64,000 nt of DNA. It comes from Maribacter sp. BPC-D8 (GTDB lineage Bacteria > Bacteroidota > Bacteroidia > Flavobacteriales > Flavobacteriaceae). The number at the start of each line of letters is the position of its first letter. Position 1 is the stretch's first letter. A program made the position numbers and the translations under genes. Of this stretch, positions 7,169-17,286 are shown piece by piece. Location: the NCBI RefSeq assembly GCF_035207705.1, contig NZ_CP128187.1, positions 4,464,001 to 4,528,000 of the forward strand, given 5' to 3'. The notes beneath the pieces are model-generated. The model was not told the DNA's origin, ran no database searches, and was given only the letters and a program-made list of their open reading frames with translations.

Positions 7169-10100
7169 ATGAAAAAGTATTACGTATTCTTAGTTTTATG
7201 TGTTTGCGCACTAACAAGTTTATCTGCGCAAACCATTGTACAGGGCACGGTTGTTTCCAAGATAGATGGTATGCCGCTTCCGGCAGCATCTGTAATTCCT
7301 AACGGGGAAACAACGAATGGAGTTGCCACTGATTTTGACGGTGTTTTTAGAATTGAACTTAATGAATCTGAAGGGGTTTTAGTAGTGTCATCAATTGGGT
7401 TTGGCTCTGTTGAAGTGGCATATTCGGGAAATCAAACCCTTCAAATTGAGTTAGATGAAGAAGCTAATAGTCTCGATGAAGTTGTTTTGATTGGATATGG
7501 TACAGCAAGAAAAGGAGATATAACATCTTCTATTTCACAGGTAGATGGAATTGAAACCATTGCCAGCCGACCAGTTTCTTCATTTACAGATTTTTTGCAA
7601 GGAAATGTTGCTGGGGTTACAGTAATGCAACAAGGGGGTGATCCAACCAGTAGTGGTCAAATAGTAATAAGAGGGTATGGTTCAATATCTAATGAATCTC
7701 CGCTAACTGTAGTTGATGGGGTCCCTTATTATGGGCCAGCTATTAATCCACAAGATATTGCGTCGGTATCTGTATTGAAAGATGCTGCCGCTGCAGCAAT
7801 ATATGGTGCTCAAGCAGCTTCTGGTGTAATTGTAATTCAAACAAAGAAAGGTAAAAAGGGAAAACCTAGAATTAGCTTGGATCTTTATGGTGGTATTCAA
7901 AACGCAGAAGGTTTGCCTACACCTTTAAATGCGGAACAACAAGCAAGTGTTTATAATCTTGCGGCCGCCAATGGCGGTACATCTCCACAAGCAGCTCATG
8001 ATGCCGCACAAAACCCATGGGGTCAAACAACCAGAACTAATTGGATGGATGAAATATTTAGATCTGCTGCTTTAGTTAATACAAATATTAATATTAGCGG
8101 AGCTACGGATAATGTTAATTACATGACATCTTTTGGGTATAACAGCAAAGAAGGTGTACTTGTAGGAACAAAATCTGATCGTTATTCTTTTCGTCTTAAA
8201 TCAGACTTAAGTCTTTCGGATAAAGTTACTATTGGCGAAAATGTATACTACTCGATTACAGAAGCAGTAGGTACAAATACAAGTAGTGGTTATTCTGGTA
8301 CCATTATGAATGCGCTTTACTTTCCATCTGCGGCACCAGTTCGCGATGAAAACGGCTTATTTCATGGAGTTGTACCTTTTGATCTTTCGCAATTTGCAGG
8401 TGCATATGGTGATGTTTACAACCCCGTTGCACTTTTATTACGTCCTACGACTACCAGTCCTACTAATTTTATTAATGCTCAAGTTTATTTGGATTATGAA
8501 ATTATTGAAGGTCTAAAATTTAGAACAAGTTTCGCGCATAGTACAAGTCACAATGAATATAAATCATTTGTACCTCGTGTTCCAGAATTAGGTAGAACTA
8601 ATTTAACTAATTCATTGACCCAGAGTAATAGCATAACTAATAGAAGAGTTTGGGATAATCAATTAACATATGCCAAGTCTTTTGGAAATCATAATTTAGA
8701 TGTTACGGCTATTTACTCAAGTCAGTTTACCAATTATGAATCATTGACCCAAAGGGCAGAAATTTTCAGTAGTGAAGAACCTTTTAATCAGTATTTATCA
8801 AATGCAGCTGATCAGAAAGAACCTGTTACCGATGTTTACGAGGATGCTTTAACTTCTGCAATCGGAAGGGTTACGTATAACTATGATAATAAATATTTTG
8901 CCACTGCTAGTGTTCGTAGAGATGAAACTTCTCGATTAGCGTTAGACAATCAATCAGATATTTTCCCGGCAGTTTCAGTGGGTTGGAGAATTTCAGATGA
9001 AAACTTCTTCAAGGTTGATAAAATCAATGATTTAAAATTTAGAGCTTCTTGGGGTCAGATTGGTAATATAAATTCTGTTGGTTATTATTCTTTTGATGTT
9101 CCATTAGGGTCACAAACTTTAATTATTGGTGAAGATGGATTAAGTAATGATAAAGGGGTATACGCTAGCCAACAATCTAATCCTGACTTAATTTGGGAAA
9201 CATCAGAATCTATTGATGTTGGTTTTGATGCTATGGCATTTGACAACAGGCTATCTGTGACTTTCGATTATTTTCAAAAAACGACTTTCGATATGATTTT
9301 AGAAGGTTTAGAGGATAAGCATCAAGGTACAGATGCAGCATTTGTTAACGGTGGAGAGGTAAAGAATGTTGGTGTTGAACTTTCTTTAGCTTATAGTGAC
9401 AAAATTGGAGAATTCAATTATACTGTCAGGGCAAATGCTGCGATGTTAGAAAATACACTTGAAAACCTAGATGGTTATAACAATAGTGGTATTGACTTTG
9501 TATCACACGATGACTACCAGGTAAGAGATGCATTAAGACCTTATCGTTCTACAGTGGGCGAAGCTTTGCGTTCGCATTACTTAGTACCTTATGTAAGTAT
9601 CTTTCAATCGCAGGCAGAAATAAATAATTACACTAAAGATGGTGTACTTATACAGCCTAATGCAGTTCCAGGAGATCTTAAGTTTCAGGATACTGATGAT
9701 GATGGAGATATTGATAATGACGATAGGGTATATCACGGAAGCTATCAACCAGACCTTACCTATAGCTTTAATTTCAGTGCTAATTATAAAGGGTTTGATG
9801 CGAGTCTAATTCTACAAGGTGTAGCTGGTGTTGAAGCATTTAACGGTTACAAGTATGCGGCTTACAATGCATCTTTACAGGGCTATAATTTAGATAGTAG
9901 AGTTTTAGACGCTTGGACAGCTTCAAACACAAATACAGATATTCCAAGAATATCAACGACAGATAATAATAATAACTTTGGTACACAGTCAACTTGGTAC
10001 TTGGAAGATGCTTCTTATTTGAGATTTAAGAATGTAACCTTTGGCTATTCTTTTCCGAATTATGTAATGGATAGTTTACTAAATGGATCTTCTTTGCGTA

Positions 10101-10237
10101 TTTACATATCCGCTGAAAATTTATTTACAATTACAGATTATACAGGTATTGATCCAGAAGTAGGTGGAATAGGTCTAGATGTTGCCCAATATCCTTTATC
10201 AAGAACGATATCTGCAGGACTATCATTAAAACTATAA
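7169..10237 (+). CDS. SusC/RagA-family TonB-dependent outer-membrane transporter
   Basis: A protein of 1022 residues. Signal peptide is about residues 1-20 (cleavage near LSAQ). A carboxypeptidase-regulatory-like domain at about 22-95 (TNGVATDFDGVFRI) leads into SLDEVVLIGYGT at 101-112, a plug domain with VVDGVPYYGP and an alanine-rich DAAAAAIYGAQAASGV segment, and a 22-strand-type barrel to the C-terminal ISAGLSLKL. It imports oligosaccharide across the outer membrane with TonB energy. No STN domain is present, which fits control by the adjacent HTCS-like protein rather than a sigma/anti-sigma pair. It is followed after 20 bp by its SusD partner. Confidence 0.96.
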   Translation: MKKYYVFLVLCVCALTSLSAQTIVQGTVVSKIDGMPLPAASVIPNGETTNGVATDFDGVFRIELNESEGVLVVSSIGFGSVEVAYSGNQTLQIELDEEANSLDEVVLIGYGTARKGDITSSISQVDGIETIASRPVSSFTDFLQGNVAGVTVMQQGGDPTSSGQIVIRGYGSISNESPLTVVDGVPYYGPAINPQDIASVSVLKDAAAAAIYGAQAASGVIVIQTKKGKKGKPRISLDLYGGIQNAEGLPTPLNAEQQASVYNLAAANGGTSPQAAHDAAQNPWGQTTRTNWMDEIFRSAALVNTNINISGATDNVNYMTSFGYNSKEGVLVGTKSDRYSFRLKSDLSLSDKVTIGENVYYSITEAVGTNTSSGYSGTIMNALYFPSAAPVRDENGLFHGVVPFDLSQFAGAYGDVYNPVALLLRPTTTSPTNFINAQVYLDYEIIEGLKFRTSFAHSTSHNEYKSFVPRVPELGRTNLTNSLTQSNSITNRRVWDNQLTYAKSFGNHNLDVTAIYSSQFTNYESLTQRAEIFSSEEPFNQYLSNAADQKEPVTDVYEDALTSAIGRVTYNYDNKYFATASVRRDETSRLALDNQSDIFPAVSVGWRISDENFFKVDKINDLKFRASWGQIGNINSVGYYSFDVPLGSQTLIIGEDGLSNDKGVYASQQSNPDLIWETSESIDVGFDAMAFDNRLSVTFDYFQKTTFDMILEGLEDKHQGTDAAFVNGGEVKNVGVELSLAYSDKIGEFNYTVRANAAMLENTLENLDGYNNSGIDFVSHDDYQVRDALRPYRSTVGEALRSHYLVPYVSIFQSQAEINNYTKDGVLIQPNAVPGDLKFQDTDDDGDIDNDDRVYHGSYQPDLTYSFNFSANYKGFDASLILQGVAGVEAFNGYKYAAYNASLQGYNLDSRVLDAWTASNTNTDIPRISTTDNNNNFGTQSTWYLEDASYLRFKNVTFGYSFPNYVMDSLLNGSSLRIYISAENLFTITDYTGIDPEVGGIGLDVAQYPLSRTISAGLSLKL

Positions 10238-10257
10238 TCAATTCTAAAATATTTATA

Positions 10258-11847
10258 ATGAAAAATAAAATTGCAAAAATAATTATGGTCACCATGGTAG
10301 TGATCTTTTTAGGGCCAGTTTCCTGTTCAGATGATTTCACTAATTTAGAACCATTAGGAAGTAGTTCTTACGAAAACTTCTGGAAAACAGAGCAAGATGC
10401 CATAGAATCAGCGAATAGTATGTATTACTATATGAAAGATGAAGATATGTTTTCTAGAGGCTTTTACTGGTACGTAAATGCTTCAGATGATATGGTTACT
10501 GGACGAATTAAGGCAGATGCGGATAATGCAAAGAATTTTAATTTAACTGGTGATGAAAGTTCTTTAAAATGGATGTATGCGCAGTGCTATAAGGTTATTC
10601 GAAGAGCGAATGATGTTTTGGTGAATGTACCTGGAATGGATATTTCAGAATCTTTAAAAGACAGACTTTTGGGTGAAGCTTATTTCATGAGAGCTTTTCA
10701 CTACCACTATTTAGCATATCACTATGGTGATAATGGAACCAATGGAGGAGTGCCAATCTTAACTGAAGAAAATTATAATGATGAAGCTGGTAGTTATTCT
10801 AGACCAACAAGCGTAGTTGAAAACTATGCACAAATAATTGAAGATCTTAATAGTGCTGCTGAACTTTTACCATTGATTACAGAATTAAATGGTGAAGATT
10901 ATGGTAGAGCACATAAAGATGCCGCATTGGCATATATTGCTAAAACATATATTTATTGGGCACAATACGATGCTTCCAAATATGCAGATGCGGTTATAGC
11001 TGCAGATGCCGTAACCAACTCTGGTTCTGGTAGAGCATTGATTGATACAGATAATCCTGAACTTGATTTTAGAGAACTGCACAGTCACTTGAATAACTGG
11101 ACAAGCGAATATATTTGGTCTGTTGATTCGGGTATTGAGGACGGTAGCAAATTACCAGGTGTTGTATTAGAGAACAAAGGATGGGGGCTATATAATGGTT
11201 GGGGTTATTACCATCCTTCATTAGGTCTTTATGAAGCTTTTGAAGATGGAGATGTTAGACGTGAAGTAACCATGCTAAAATTTGGAGATGAGTTTGAGTT
11301 CTTTGGTGAAACCAGAAGATATGCTTCAGAGAATTCCCAATCAGGATTTCAATGGAACAAATATATGTATGAGTATCAAGGTGAGAATCCTATAGGGGTA
11401 ACCGTAAATGCGAATGGTAATAATCCAACGACATTATATAATGTACCTATTCTTAGATATGCCGAAATACTTTTGATAAAATCAGAAGCTTTGATTATGC
11501 AAGGTCAAAATGGAGATGCGCCACTAAATGCTGTTCGTGATAGGGCTGGCTTATTACCTATATCTGGGGCGACCATGGATGATTTAAAACAAGAGAGAAG
11601 AGTTGAACTAGCCGGTGAATTTGCCAATAGGCATTTTGACCTTGTGCGATGGGGAGATGCCGATGCTATTTACTCAGAACCTATTTATGGAAGAATACAC
11701 GCTGATAAAGCTGATCCAGATTCCCCTTTTACCGTTGAAGAAATATGGCCTGCGAGGCCACAATTCAACCCTACTACAATGCATGTTTGGCCTATTCCAA
11801 ATGAATCTATAGAATCTTCTGGAATTCTGCAAAACACAGGATGGTAG
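10258..11847 (+). CDS. RagB/SusD-family glycan-binding lipoprotein
   Basis: A protein of 529 residues with a lipoprotein signal ending GPVSC-S, so the lipidated Cys is near residue 23. SusD TPR-like features include AYFMRAFHYHYLAYHYGD, RYAEILLIKSEALI, QERRVELAGEF...HFDLVRWGD and the C-terminal VWPIPNESI...LQNTGW. It is the surface-exposed partner of the SusC encoded 20 bp upstream and binds the substrate before import. The gene is probably cotranscribed with susC, and a hairpin terminator lies in the 91-bp gap before the phosphatase gene. Confidence 0.95.
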   Translation: MKNKIAKIIMVTMVVIFLGPVSCSDDFTNLEPLGSSSYENFWKTEQDAIESANSMYYYMKDEDMFSRGFYWYVNASDDMVTGRIKADADNAKNFNLTGDESSLKWMYAQCYKVIRRANDVLVNVPGMDISESLKDRLLGEAYFMRAFHYHYLAYHYGDNGTNGGVPILTEENYNDEAGSYSRPTSVVENYAQIIEDLNSAAELLPLITELNGEDYGRAHKDAALAYIAKTYIYWAQYDASKYADAVIAADAVTNSGSGRALIDTDNPELDFRELHSHLNNWTSEYIWSVDSGIEDGSKLPGVVLENKGWGLYNGWGYYHPSLGLYEAFEDGDVRREVTMLKFGDEFEFFGETRRYASENSQSGFQWNKYMYEYQGENPIGVTVNANGNNPTTLYNVPILRYAEILLIKSEALIMQGQNGDAPLNAVRDRAGLLPISGATMDDLKQERRVELAGEFANRHFDLVRWGDADAIYSEPIYGRIHADKADPDSPFTVEEIWPARPQFNPTTMHVWPIPNESIESSGILQNTGW

Positions 11848-11886
11848 TAGTATTTAAATTATTAGTTTGAGTTAGTTTTCATTCAC

Positions 11887-11927
11887 AGAAAAGGTGTGAC
11901 ACCGTAATGGTTTAGCACCTTTTTTTT
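11887..11927 (+). terminator. Probable terminator or attenuator after SusD
   Basis: AAAAGGTG (11889-11896) can pair with CACCTTTT (11916-11923), followed by more T residues. It lies between the SusD and phosphatase genes, so it may lower rather than stop downstream expression. Confidence 0.6.
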
Positions 11928-11938
11928 AATATCCGAAA

Positions 11939-13741
11939 ATGATTAGAAGTTTTTTCTTTATTATATGCCCTTTATTAATAGCTACACAATTTGTGCAAGC
12001 TCAGCAAGGGAACCATTATAAAATACATTCACATAATGATTATCTACAAACTGTACCATTCTGGAGTGCATATGCCAATGAATTGGAATCGATTGAAGTT
12101 GATGTTTTTTGCAAAAACAAAACTTTGTATGCCACACATAGTGAGTCAGATATTATAATAGAACGCACTTTTCAGGCTTTATATCTTCAACCTATTCAGA
12201 AAATAATTGAGCTTGAATTAGGGAATCAACAAGAAATACAATTGCTTATTGACATTAAATCGGAGCCTTATAAAACATTGGATAAACTTATTTCTATTTT
12301 AGAAAAATATCCAGATGTCATTCACAATGAAAAGATTTCAATAGTAATTTCAGGAAATAGACCAGAAGAAAAAGATTATGCCAACTATGCCGATTATATA
12401 ACATTCGATCATCAGACCTTAGAAATTTCGGATAATGAAAAGGCTTGGGAAAAAATAGCATTGGTGAGCTTGAATTTCAATGATTTTTCAGAATGGAATG
12501 GAAAGGGAAGGTTAACCGCCGGTGATTATAAAAAAGTAAAAACGGTAATCGACAGTGTGCATTCCTTAGGGAAATCTTTTAGGTTTTGGGGAGCCCCAGA
12601 TAGCAAAACTGCTTGGAAAGTATTTAAGGAATTAAATATGGATTTCATTAATACAGATAAAACGTATGCATCGGCTGCTTATCTTAAAGATTTAGAAAAC
12701 CGTATGTATACTAACGAAATCTTCTCTGAAGTATATATACCAACTTTTTCTAGTGATAAAAAGAATATGCCTATTAAGAATGTTATTTTACTCATAGGCG
12801 ACGGTAATGGCTTGTCCCAGATTTCCTCATCACTTCTCGCTAACGGCGGAGACTTGACCTTGGCGCAAATGAAGAGTATTGGTTTTATAACCACCCAGTC
12901 AGCCGATGATTTTACAACAGATTCGGCAGCTGCTGGCACAGCGCTTGCTACAGGAGAACGAACATATAATCGTGCTATAGGTGTAGATACATTACAACAA
13001 CCATTAGTAAACTATTCAGAGTTGCTATCAGAGTACAATTATGTTTCCGGATGCATTACTTCAGATAGAATGACAGGAGCAACCCCAGGTTCGTTTTATG
13101 CTCATCAAAAAGATAGATCTGATGTAAGAGAAATAGCAGGAGATCTATCGAAAAGCAAGCTTTCTTTGTTTGTTGGTGGCGGATCAGAAGATTTTCAAGG
13201 TAAAGAAAGGGTTGTTGGTTATGATATGTTGGATAAGGTGGATGCTATAGGTTCTAGTAAAAGTGATAAAGTAGGTTTTTTTATATCTGAAAAGGAAGTG
13301 CCTAGTGTTTTAAACGGTAGAGGTAGCGTATTGGCTGAAGCTACTAAAAATGGTATACAGTTCTTGAGTTCTAAGAACAAGCCATTTTTCTTAATGGTCG
13401 AGGGTGCTCAAATTGATAACTACGGACATACCAATAATGTTTCGGGAATAGTTTCAGAAGGAATAGATTTCGATAGAGCAATAACCGAGGCAGTTAAATA
13501 TGCTGATAAAATGGGAAATACATTGGTTATTGTTACCGCAGATCATGAAACATCAGGTTTCAGTATTCCACAGGGGAATTTAGAAAAAGGAATAATAGAA
13601 GGCGATTTTACTACCCATGATCATACCGCGACTATGGTCCCTATATTTGCCTATGGTCCTCATTCACAAGAATTTCAGGGTGTGTATAAGAATAGTGATT
13701 TGTTTGGTAAAATATTGAAAGTACTTGATTTGAAGGAGTAA
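11939..13741 (+). CDS. GDPD/PI-PLC-like domain fused to alkaline phosphatase
   Basis: A protein of 600 residues with a signal peptide ending FVQAQ. Residues about 25-255 resemble the phosphodiesterase TIM-barrel superfamily (GDPD/PI-PLC): HSHNDY near the start, then ESIEVDVF, then ATHSE, giving the expected H...E-x-D...H set. Residues about 280-600 are a PhoA-type alkaline phosphatase. LLIGDGNG supplies a metal Asp, TTDSAAAGTALATG holds the serine nucleophile, and VEGAQIDNYGHTNN, TADHETSGF and HDHTATMVPI supply the remaining metal ligands. The two activities would cut a phosphodiester and then remove the exposed monoester phosphate, outside the cytoplasm. Lying after SusCD and before another phosphoesterase, it suggests a phosphate-bearing glycan or glycerophosphodiester substrate. 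Domain calls are firm; substrate is inference. Confidence 0.88.
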   Translation: MIRSFFFIICPLLIATQFVQAQQGNHYKIHSHNDYLQTVPFWSAYANELESIEVDVFCKNKTLYATHSESDIIIERTFQALYLQPIQKIIELELGNQQEIQLLIDIKSEPYKTLDKLISILEKYPDVIHNEKISIVISGNRPEEKDYANYADYITFDHQTLEISDNEKAWEKIALVSLNFNDFSEWNGKGRLTAGDYKKVKTVIDSVHSLGKSFRFWGAPDSKTAWKVFKELNMDFINTDKTYASAAYLKDLENRMYTNEIFSEVYIPTFSSDKKNMPIKNVILLIGDGNGLSQISSSLLANGGDLTLAQMKSIGFITTQSADDFTTDSAAAGTALATGERTYNRAIGVDTLQQPLVNYSELLSEYNYVSGCITSDRMTGATPGSFYAHQKDRSDVREIAGDLSKSKLSLFVGGGSEDFQGKERVVGYDMLDKVDAIGSSKSDKVGFFISEKEVPSVLNGRGSVLAEATKNGIQFLSSKNKPFFLMVEGAQIDNYGHTNNVSGIVSEGIDFDRAITEAVKYADKMGNTLVIVTADHETSGFSIPQGNLEKGIIEGDFTTHDHTATMVPIFAYGPHSQEFQGVYKNSDLFGKILKVLDLKE

Positions 13742-13911
13742 TAGTAAGTTATATAACCTACAATAAGTTTATGGTTGCCCACGGCAAAGACAGTGTGTTT
13801 TTTTAGACAGGATGATAAATGTAATTAGGGGCATCTACTCTTAAAAATGGAAGTTTTTATATTGACGACTTGTGGAAATTTAGAAAATATCAAAGTTGCT
13901 CGATTCTGAAA

Positions 13912-15426
13912 ATGAATAAAATGAATAATATGAAATATTTTGTATTGCTATTTGTATTGTTGTTTATTTCGAAAGCCAATGCACAACATAGTTTTGAGGG
14001 TGTTGTTTTTGTTGATGGCAATAAGAATGGTCTATTAGATGGTGAAGAAAAAAAACTACCAAATGTTTTAGTGAGTAATGGAAGAGATGTAGTCTCCACA
14101 AATGAAAAAGGAGAATATAAAATTTCTACGATTAAGGACAATCTTGTTTTTGTTGTAAAACCAACGGGGTATATTTCTAAATTGGATTCTACAAACAAGG
14201 TGCAATTTTATGTGAAAGCATTATCAGGTAAAAGACGTCAAAAGCATAATTTTCCTTTATACGAAAATGTTGAAAATGATGATTTTAACGTGGCATTGCT
14301 TGGTGATGTACAAGTAGATGTAATGGACGATATTTATCATGTTGGTAAATTGGTAACCGAAGAATTGGTCGTCACTAAACCCGATTTTATTGTTCCTCTA
14401 GGAGATCTTTCTTTTGATAATCTTGAAATTTTTGAACCCTTGTCCGAAACTCTTGGTTTAGTTGGGTCGCCTATTTTTTATGTGATTGGGAATCACGATT
14501 TAGATTTTAAGGAAGAAACTTTGGAACGTCGTGATGAAAGTTATGAGAAAATCTTTGGACCTTCTTACTATGCATTTGAGTATGGAAATGAACTTTTTCT
14601 TGTGTTGAATAATATTTACCCAAAAGAGAATAGGGATTATGAAGGTAGGATAGATGAAAACCAACTGACATTCATTAAAAATGTAATACAACATAAAAAT
14701 AAGGCACATCAAGCTATAAAAATCTTTATGCATATCCCTTTAGAAGAGGTTGTAAATAGTGATGAATTAGTCCATAGTTTAAAATCTTTTCAAGATGTAT
14801 TTATAGCATCTGGACACACTCATACCCAGTATCATATGTATCACGAGAGGAAAGATCTTCCGCCAATTCACGAATTAATTAGTGGTGCGGTATGTGGATC
14901 CTGGTGGCAAGGACCACATGATATAAGAGGAATTCCTTTTGCTATGATGGACGACGGCACACCCAAAGGATATTGGAATATGCAGGTGAATGGAAATGAA
15001 CACAATCTTAGTTACAAGGTGTCTGGTGCCAATGATAATAAACAAATGAATATATGGGTGCCCGAAACAAATGAGTGGGACACGGCTTTGAATGTGCTTA
15101 ATCATTCTTACGTATATGCTAATGTTTTTGCTGCCGATGATGACACGGAGGTGATGATAAGTTTTAAAGAAAATGAATGGCTGCCTATGCAAAAGTATGA
15201 AGGGGTATCTCCAGAATTGGTTAGTTTTTATATCCTTCAGGAATTAGGAAGATATGAAGGGCAAAAATTGTCTAAAAACCCTAAGCCTAATGTCATAAGT
15301 AAACACTTGTGGCGCATTGAAATTCCAAATCATTTAGATAAAAGAGCTTATTTGATTAATGTCCATGCAAAAAATGAAAAATTACAATTGAATGTTAAAG
15401 GAAATAGAGTGCTATGGAATCGTTAA
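13912..15426 (+). CDS. Secreted calcineurin-type metallophosphoesterase
   Basis: ATG 13912 is chosen because the longer frame needs TTG at 13870; ATG 13930 is also possible. The signal peptide ends SKANAQ. The N-terminal part has a carboxypeptidase-like/SdrD-B fold with a calcium-loop-like D-GNKNGLLDGEE. The catalytic part (about 125-330) shows the metallophosphoesterase motifs ALLGDVQVD, VPLGDLSFD, VIGNHDLD, FMHIPL and SGHTHTQYH, covering both metal sites. The last 150 residues match the beta-rich tail common to this Bacteroidota group (MetallophosN/catalytic/MetallophosC architecture). It probably removes phosphate from the same material as the neighbouring alkaline phosphatase fusion. Confidence 0.85.
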   Translation: MNKMNNMKYFVLLFVLLFISKANAQHSFEGVVFVDGNKNGLLDGEEKKLPNVLVSNGRDVVSTNEKGEYKISTIKDNLVFVVKPTGYISKLDSTNKVQFYVKALSGKRRQKHNFPLYENVENDDFNVALLGDVQVDVMDDIYHVGKLVTEELVVTKPDFIVPLGDLSFDNLEIFEPLSETLGLVGSPIFYVIGNHDLDFKEETLERRDESYEKIFGPSYYAFEYGNELFLVLNNIYPKENRDYEGRIDENQLTFIKNVIQHKNKAHQAIKIFMHIPLEEVVNSDELVHSLKSFQDVFIASGHTHTQYHMYHERKDLPPIHELISGAVCGSWWQGPHDIRGIPFAMMDDGTPKGYWNMQVNGNEHNLSYKVSGANDNKQMNIWVPETNEWDTALNVLNHSYVYANVFAADDDTEVMISFKENEWLPMQKYEGVSPELVSFYILQELGRYEGQKLSKNPKPNVISKHLWRIEIPNHLDKRAYLINVHAKNEKLQLNVKGNRVLWNR

Positions 15427-15576
15427 TATTCTTTGCGAAATGAAATAAAGGCATATTAGCAATATAATATATAGATATTTTAATACAGATAAATCGAATG
15501 TGATTTCATAATAAAAGATAGTTATATTCCATAAATCAGATATGAATAAACTTCTGAGTGTTCAGCGGCTTTTACT

Positions 15577-15635
15577 TAGCAGCGGGACTGGACTCGAATT
15601 TAGTTTTCTGCTTAATGATGTATTTCTGAAAGCAA
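15577..15635 (-). repeat. Repeat C: degraded internal copy of the tRNA-linked repeat
   Basis: Bases 15577-15598 match the tRNA-Met 3' end of repeats A and B (gggactggactcgaa; one G lost, one T to C). They run straight into about 36 bp that match the outer flank of repeat A (tttagttttct...tttctgaaagcaa, about four mismatches). The middle part, about 100 bp in repeat A, is deleted. Orientation is the same as in A and B. It sits exactly between two functional modules, in the 243-bp gap after the phosphoesterase gene. Confidence 0.7.
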
Positions 15636-15669
15636 TTTAGGATATCATCATTCAATTTCACTATTATTT

Positions 15670-17286
15670 TTAAACTTTAGTGAAATATGGTAAGCGGCTT
15701 AAAGGAACTTCAATCTCAATTATTCGTCCTCCTCTAGAGGTTTTATTTTTCTCATCTCTCCACTTCCCTTTTGGTAAAATTACTTTTCGTTTTCGTTCCC
15801 CTTTTTTAACGACTGGGGCAACTAATATATCGTTTCCGAGCATGAATTGATCTTTAATCATTTCAAAACCACTATCGGGGTACGCCAAACTCATAGGTTT
15901 AACTATTGGTTCACCTGTTTTAGAAGCTTCTTTTGCTAAATCTAAAAATAGATTTCCCATTTTGGTGTGTAATAATGCAGCCTCAAGACATAGTTGGTTA
16001 TTCTCTTCAGAAAGTACCCGCCAAGGTGCTACAGAGAATTGCATCATAGGCATAAGGGCATGAACTTGGGCTGAACGTACTACCAACTCCTCATCAATTG
16101 TTGTTGAGTTTTCAAAAGATTGGTGTTCTCCACCACCAATCATATCGGGGCAAGTATATGCGTAACCCATAATGCTCTGAGACATCAAATCTGGGACTAA
16201 TTTTTCTAAATCATCCCAAGTGTGGAGTTTGTCTCGTAACCTTTGCGCTAAAGGTAAACCTGCCATTTTCCATGATGCCCTATATTCATTTAGTGGAAAT
16301 TTTAGTCCTAATTTGGCAAAATAGGTAGTGTGGTCATTAGGATTGGTATTAGGAGCGTAAGAAACTATATCATTGGTGTAAAACCCGGCATCACCCGCAT
16401 CAAATTTAAATCCATCTACCCCATATTCATCCATTAAATAACTTAATTTTTCTTCAAACCAATCTTGAGTATTTGGGTTACTTAAATCTAAACAGGCACT
16501 TGCACCGTTCCACCATCTAAATATTGCAGCTTTATTTTTTGTGTTTGCCCACAGTACATCTTGTGTTTTATCGGCATCTAATAATAACATTTTTTCCTTT
16601 TCCAAATGTCTAAATACTTCGGTATCTGCACTTACAAAAGGGCACACCCATAACATAACTTTAAAGCCCATTTCATGAAGTTTTTCAATCATTTTTTTAG
16701 GGTCTTTGAATCTGCGAGGAGAAAACTCCCAAGTACCATAATTTTCCTGCCAGTTGTCGTCTATCATTAAAACCCCTGGTGGGTAGCCTTTATCAATAAT
16801 AGATTGTGCGTATTTTAAAATATCGACTTCGTTTTGGTTATAGATTAATTCTATCCAAGTATTATATTGGGGCTTTGTAAATAATAAGGCTTCTGGAATT
16901 TTTCCATTAGGTGGAAAAAAATTAGTTACGGCATAATTATATGAATCTCGTAAATTTTTACCTGCAGTTCCAAATTTAATTTCACCTTCTCTTGTAGAAA
17001 CGGTAATATGTCCATTTTCAAAAGAATATTTTATTGGCGATTCACTCCAGACATACCTACCTTTATTAGATAGAAGTAAAGGTTGTGCTTGATTTCCCTT
17101 ATTATCACCCCAAAGGTCATGACTTTCGGTTGTATTTGCATCATAAGGTGTATTGTGACCAATAGCACTTAGTCCGCCCCACCAATATTCATCTTCTAGT
17201 ATTGTTATATCTATTTTTTCTTCATTTTGAGAGTAAGCATTAAAGACAGTTATTAAGATTAGTGAAATTAAAATCGCTCTTCTCAT
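15670..17286 (-). CDS. Glycoside hydrolase family 31 enzyme
   Basis: A protein of 538 residues with a signal peptide ending NAYSQ. GH31 features are YPPGVLMIDDNWQENYGTW, GFKVMLWVCPFVSADT, the nucleophile segment YGVDGFKFDAGDAG (Asp in KFD) and CPDMIGGG, which may carry the acid/base region. The short N-terminal beta domain and the KFDAGD form resemble the compact GH31 branch containing alpha-galactosidase-type members (MYORG-like) rather than large alpha-glucosidases; the exact specificity cannot be read. It is the only gene of this block on the minus strand, yet its upstream region carries a copy of the promoter element found before fecR, so it is probably part of the sigma-factor regulon. 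Confidence 0.87.
   Translation of the reverse strand: MRRAILISLILITVFNAYSQNEEKIDITILEDEYWWGGLSAIGHNTPYDANTTESHDLWGDNKGNQAQPLLLSNKGRYVWSESPIKYSFENGHITVSTREGEIKFGTAGKNLRDSYNYAVTNFFPPNGKIPEALLFTKPQYNTWIELIYNQNEVDILKYAQSIIDKGYPPGVLMIDDNWQENYGTWEFSPRRFKDPKKMIEKLHEMGFKVMLWVCPFVSADTEVFRHLEKEKMLLLDADKTQDVLWANTKNKAAIFRWWNGASACLDLSNPNTQDWFEEKLSYLMDEYGVDGFKFDAGDAGFYTNDIVSYAPNTNPNDHTTYFAKLGLKFPLNEYRASWKMAGLPLAQRLRDKLHTWDDLEKLVPDLMSQSIMGYAYTCPDMIGGGEHQSFENSTTIDEELVVRSAQVHALMPMMQFSVAPWRVLSEENNQLCLEAALLHTKMGNLFLDLAKEASKTGEPIVKPMSLAYPDSGFEMIKDQFMLGNDILVAPVVKKGERKRKVILPKGKWRDEKNKTSRGGRIIEIEVPLSRLPYFTKV

Noticed and set aside
13870..13911. Upstream TTG start for the phosphoesterase (similar TTG starts at 45760 and 49801)
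   Set aside because: ATG codons at 13912, 45796 and 49831 give normal signal peptide or domain starts without extra unsupported residues.
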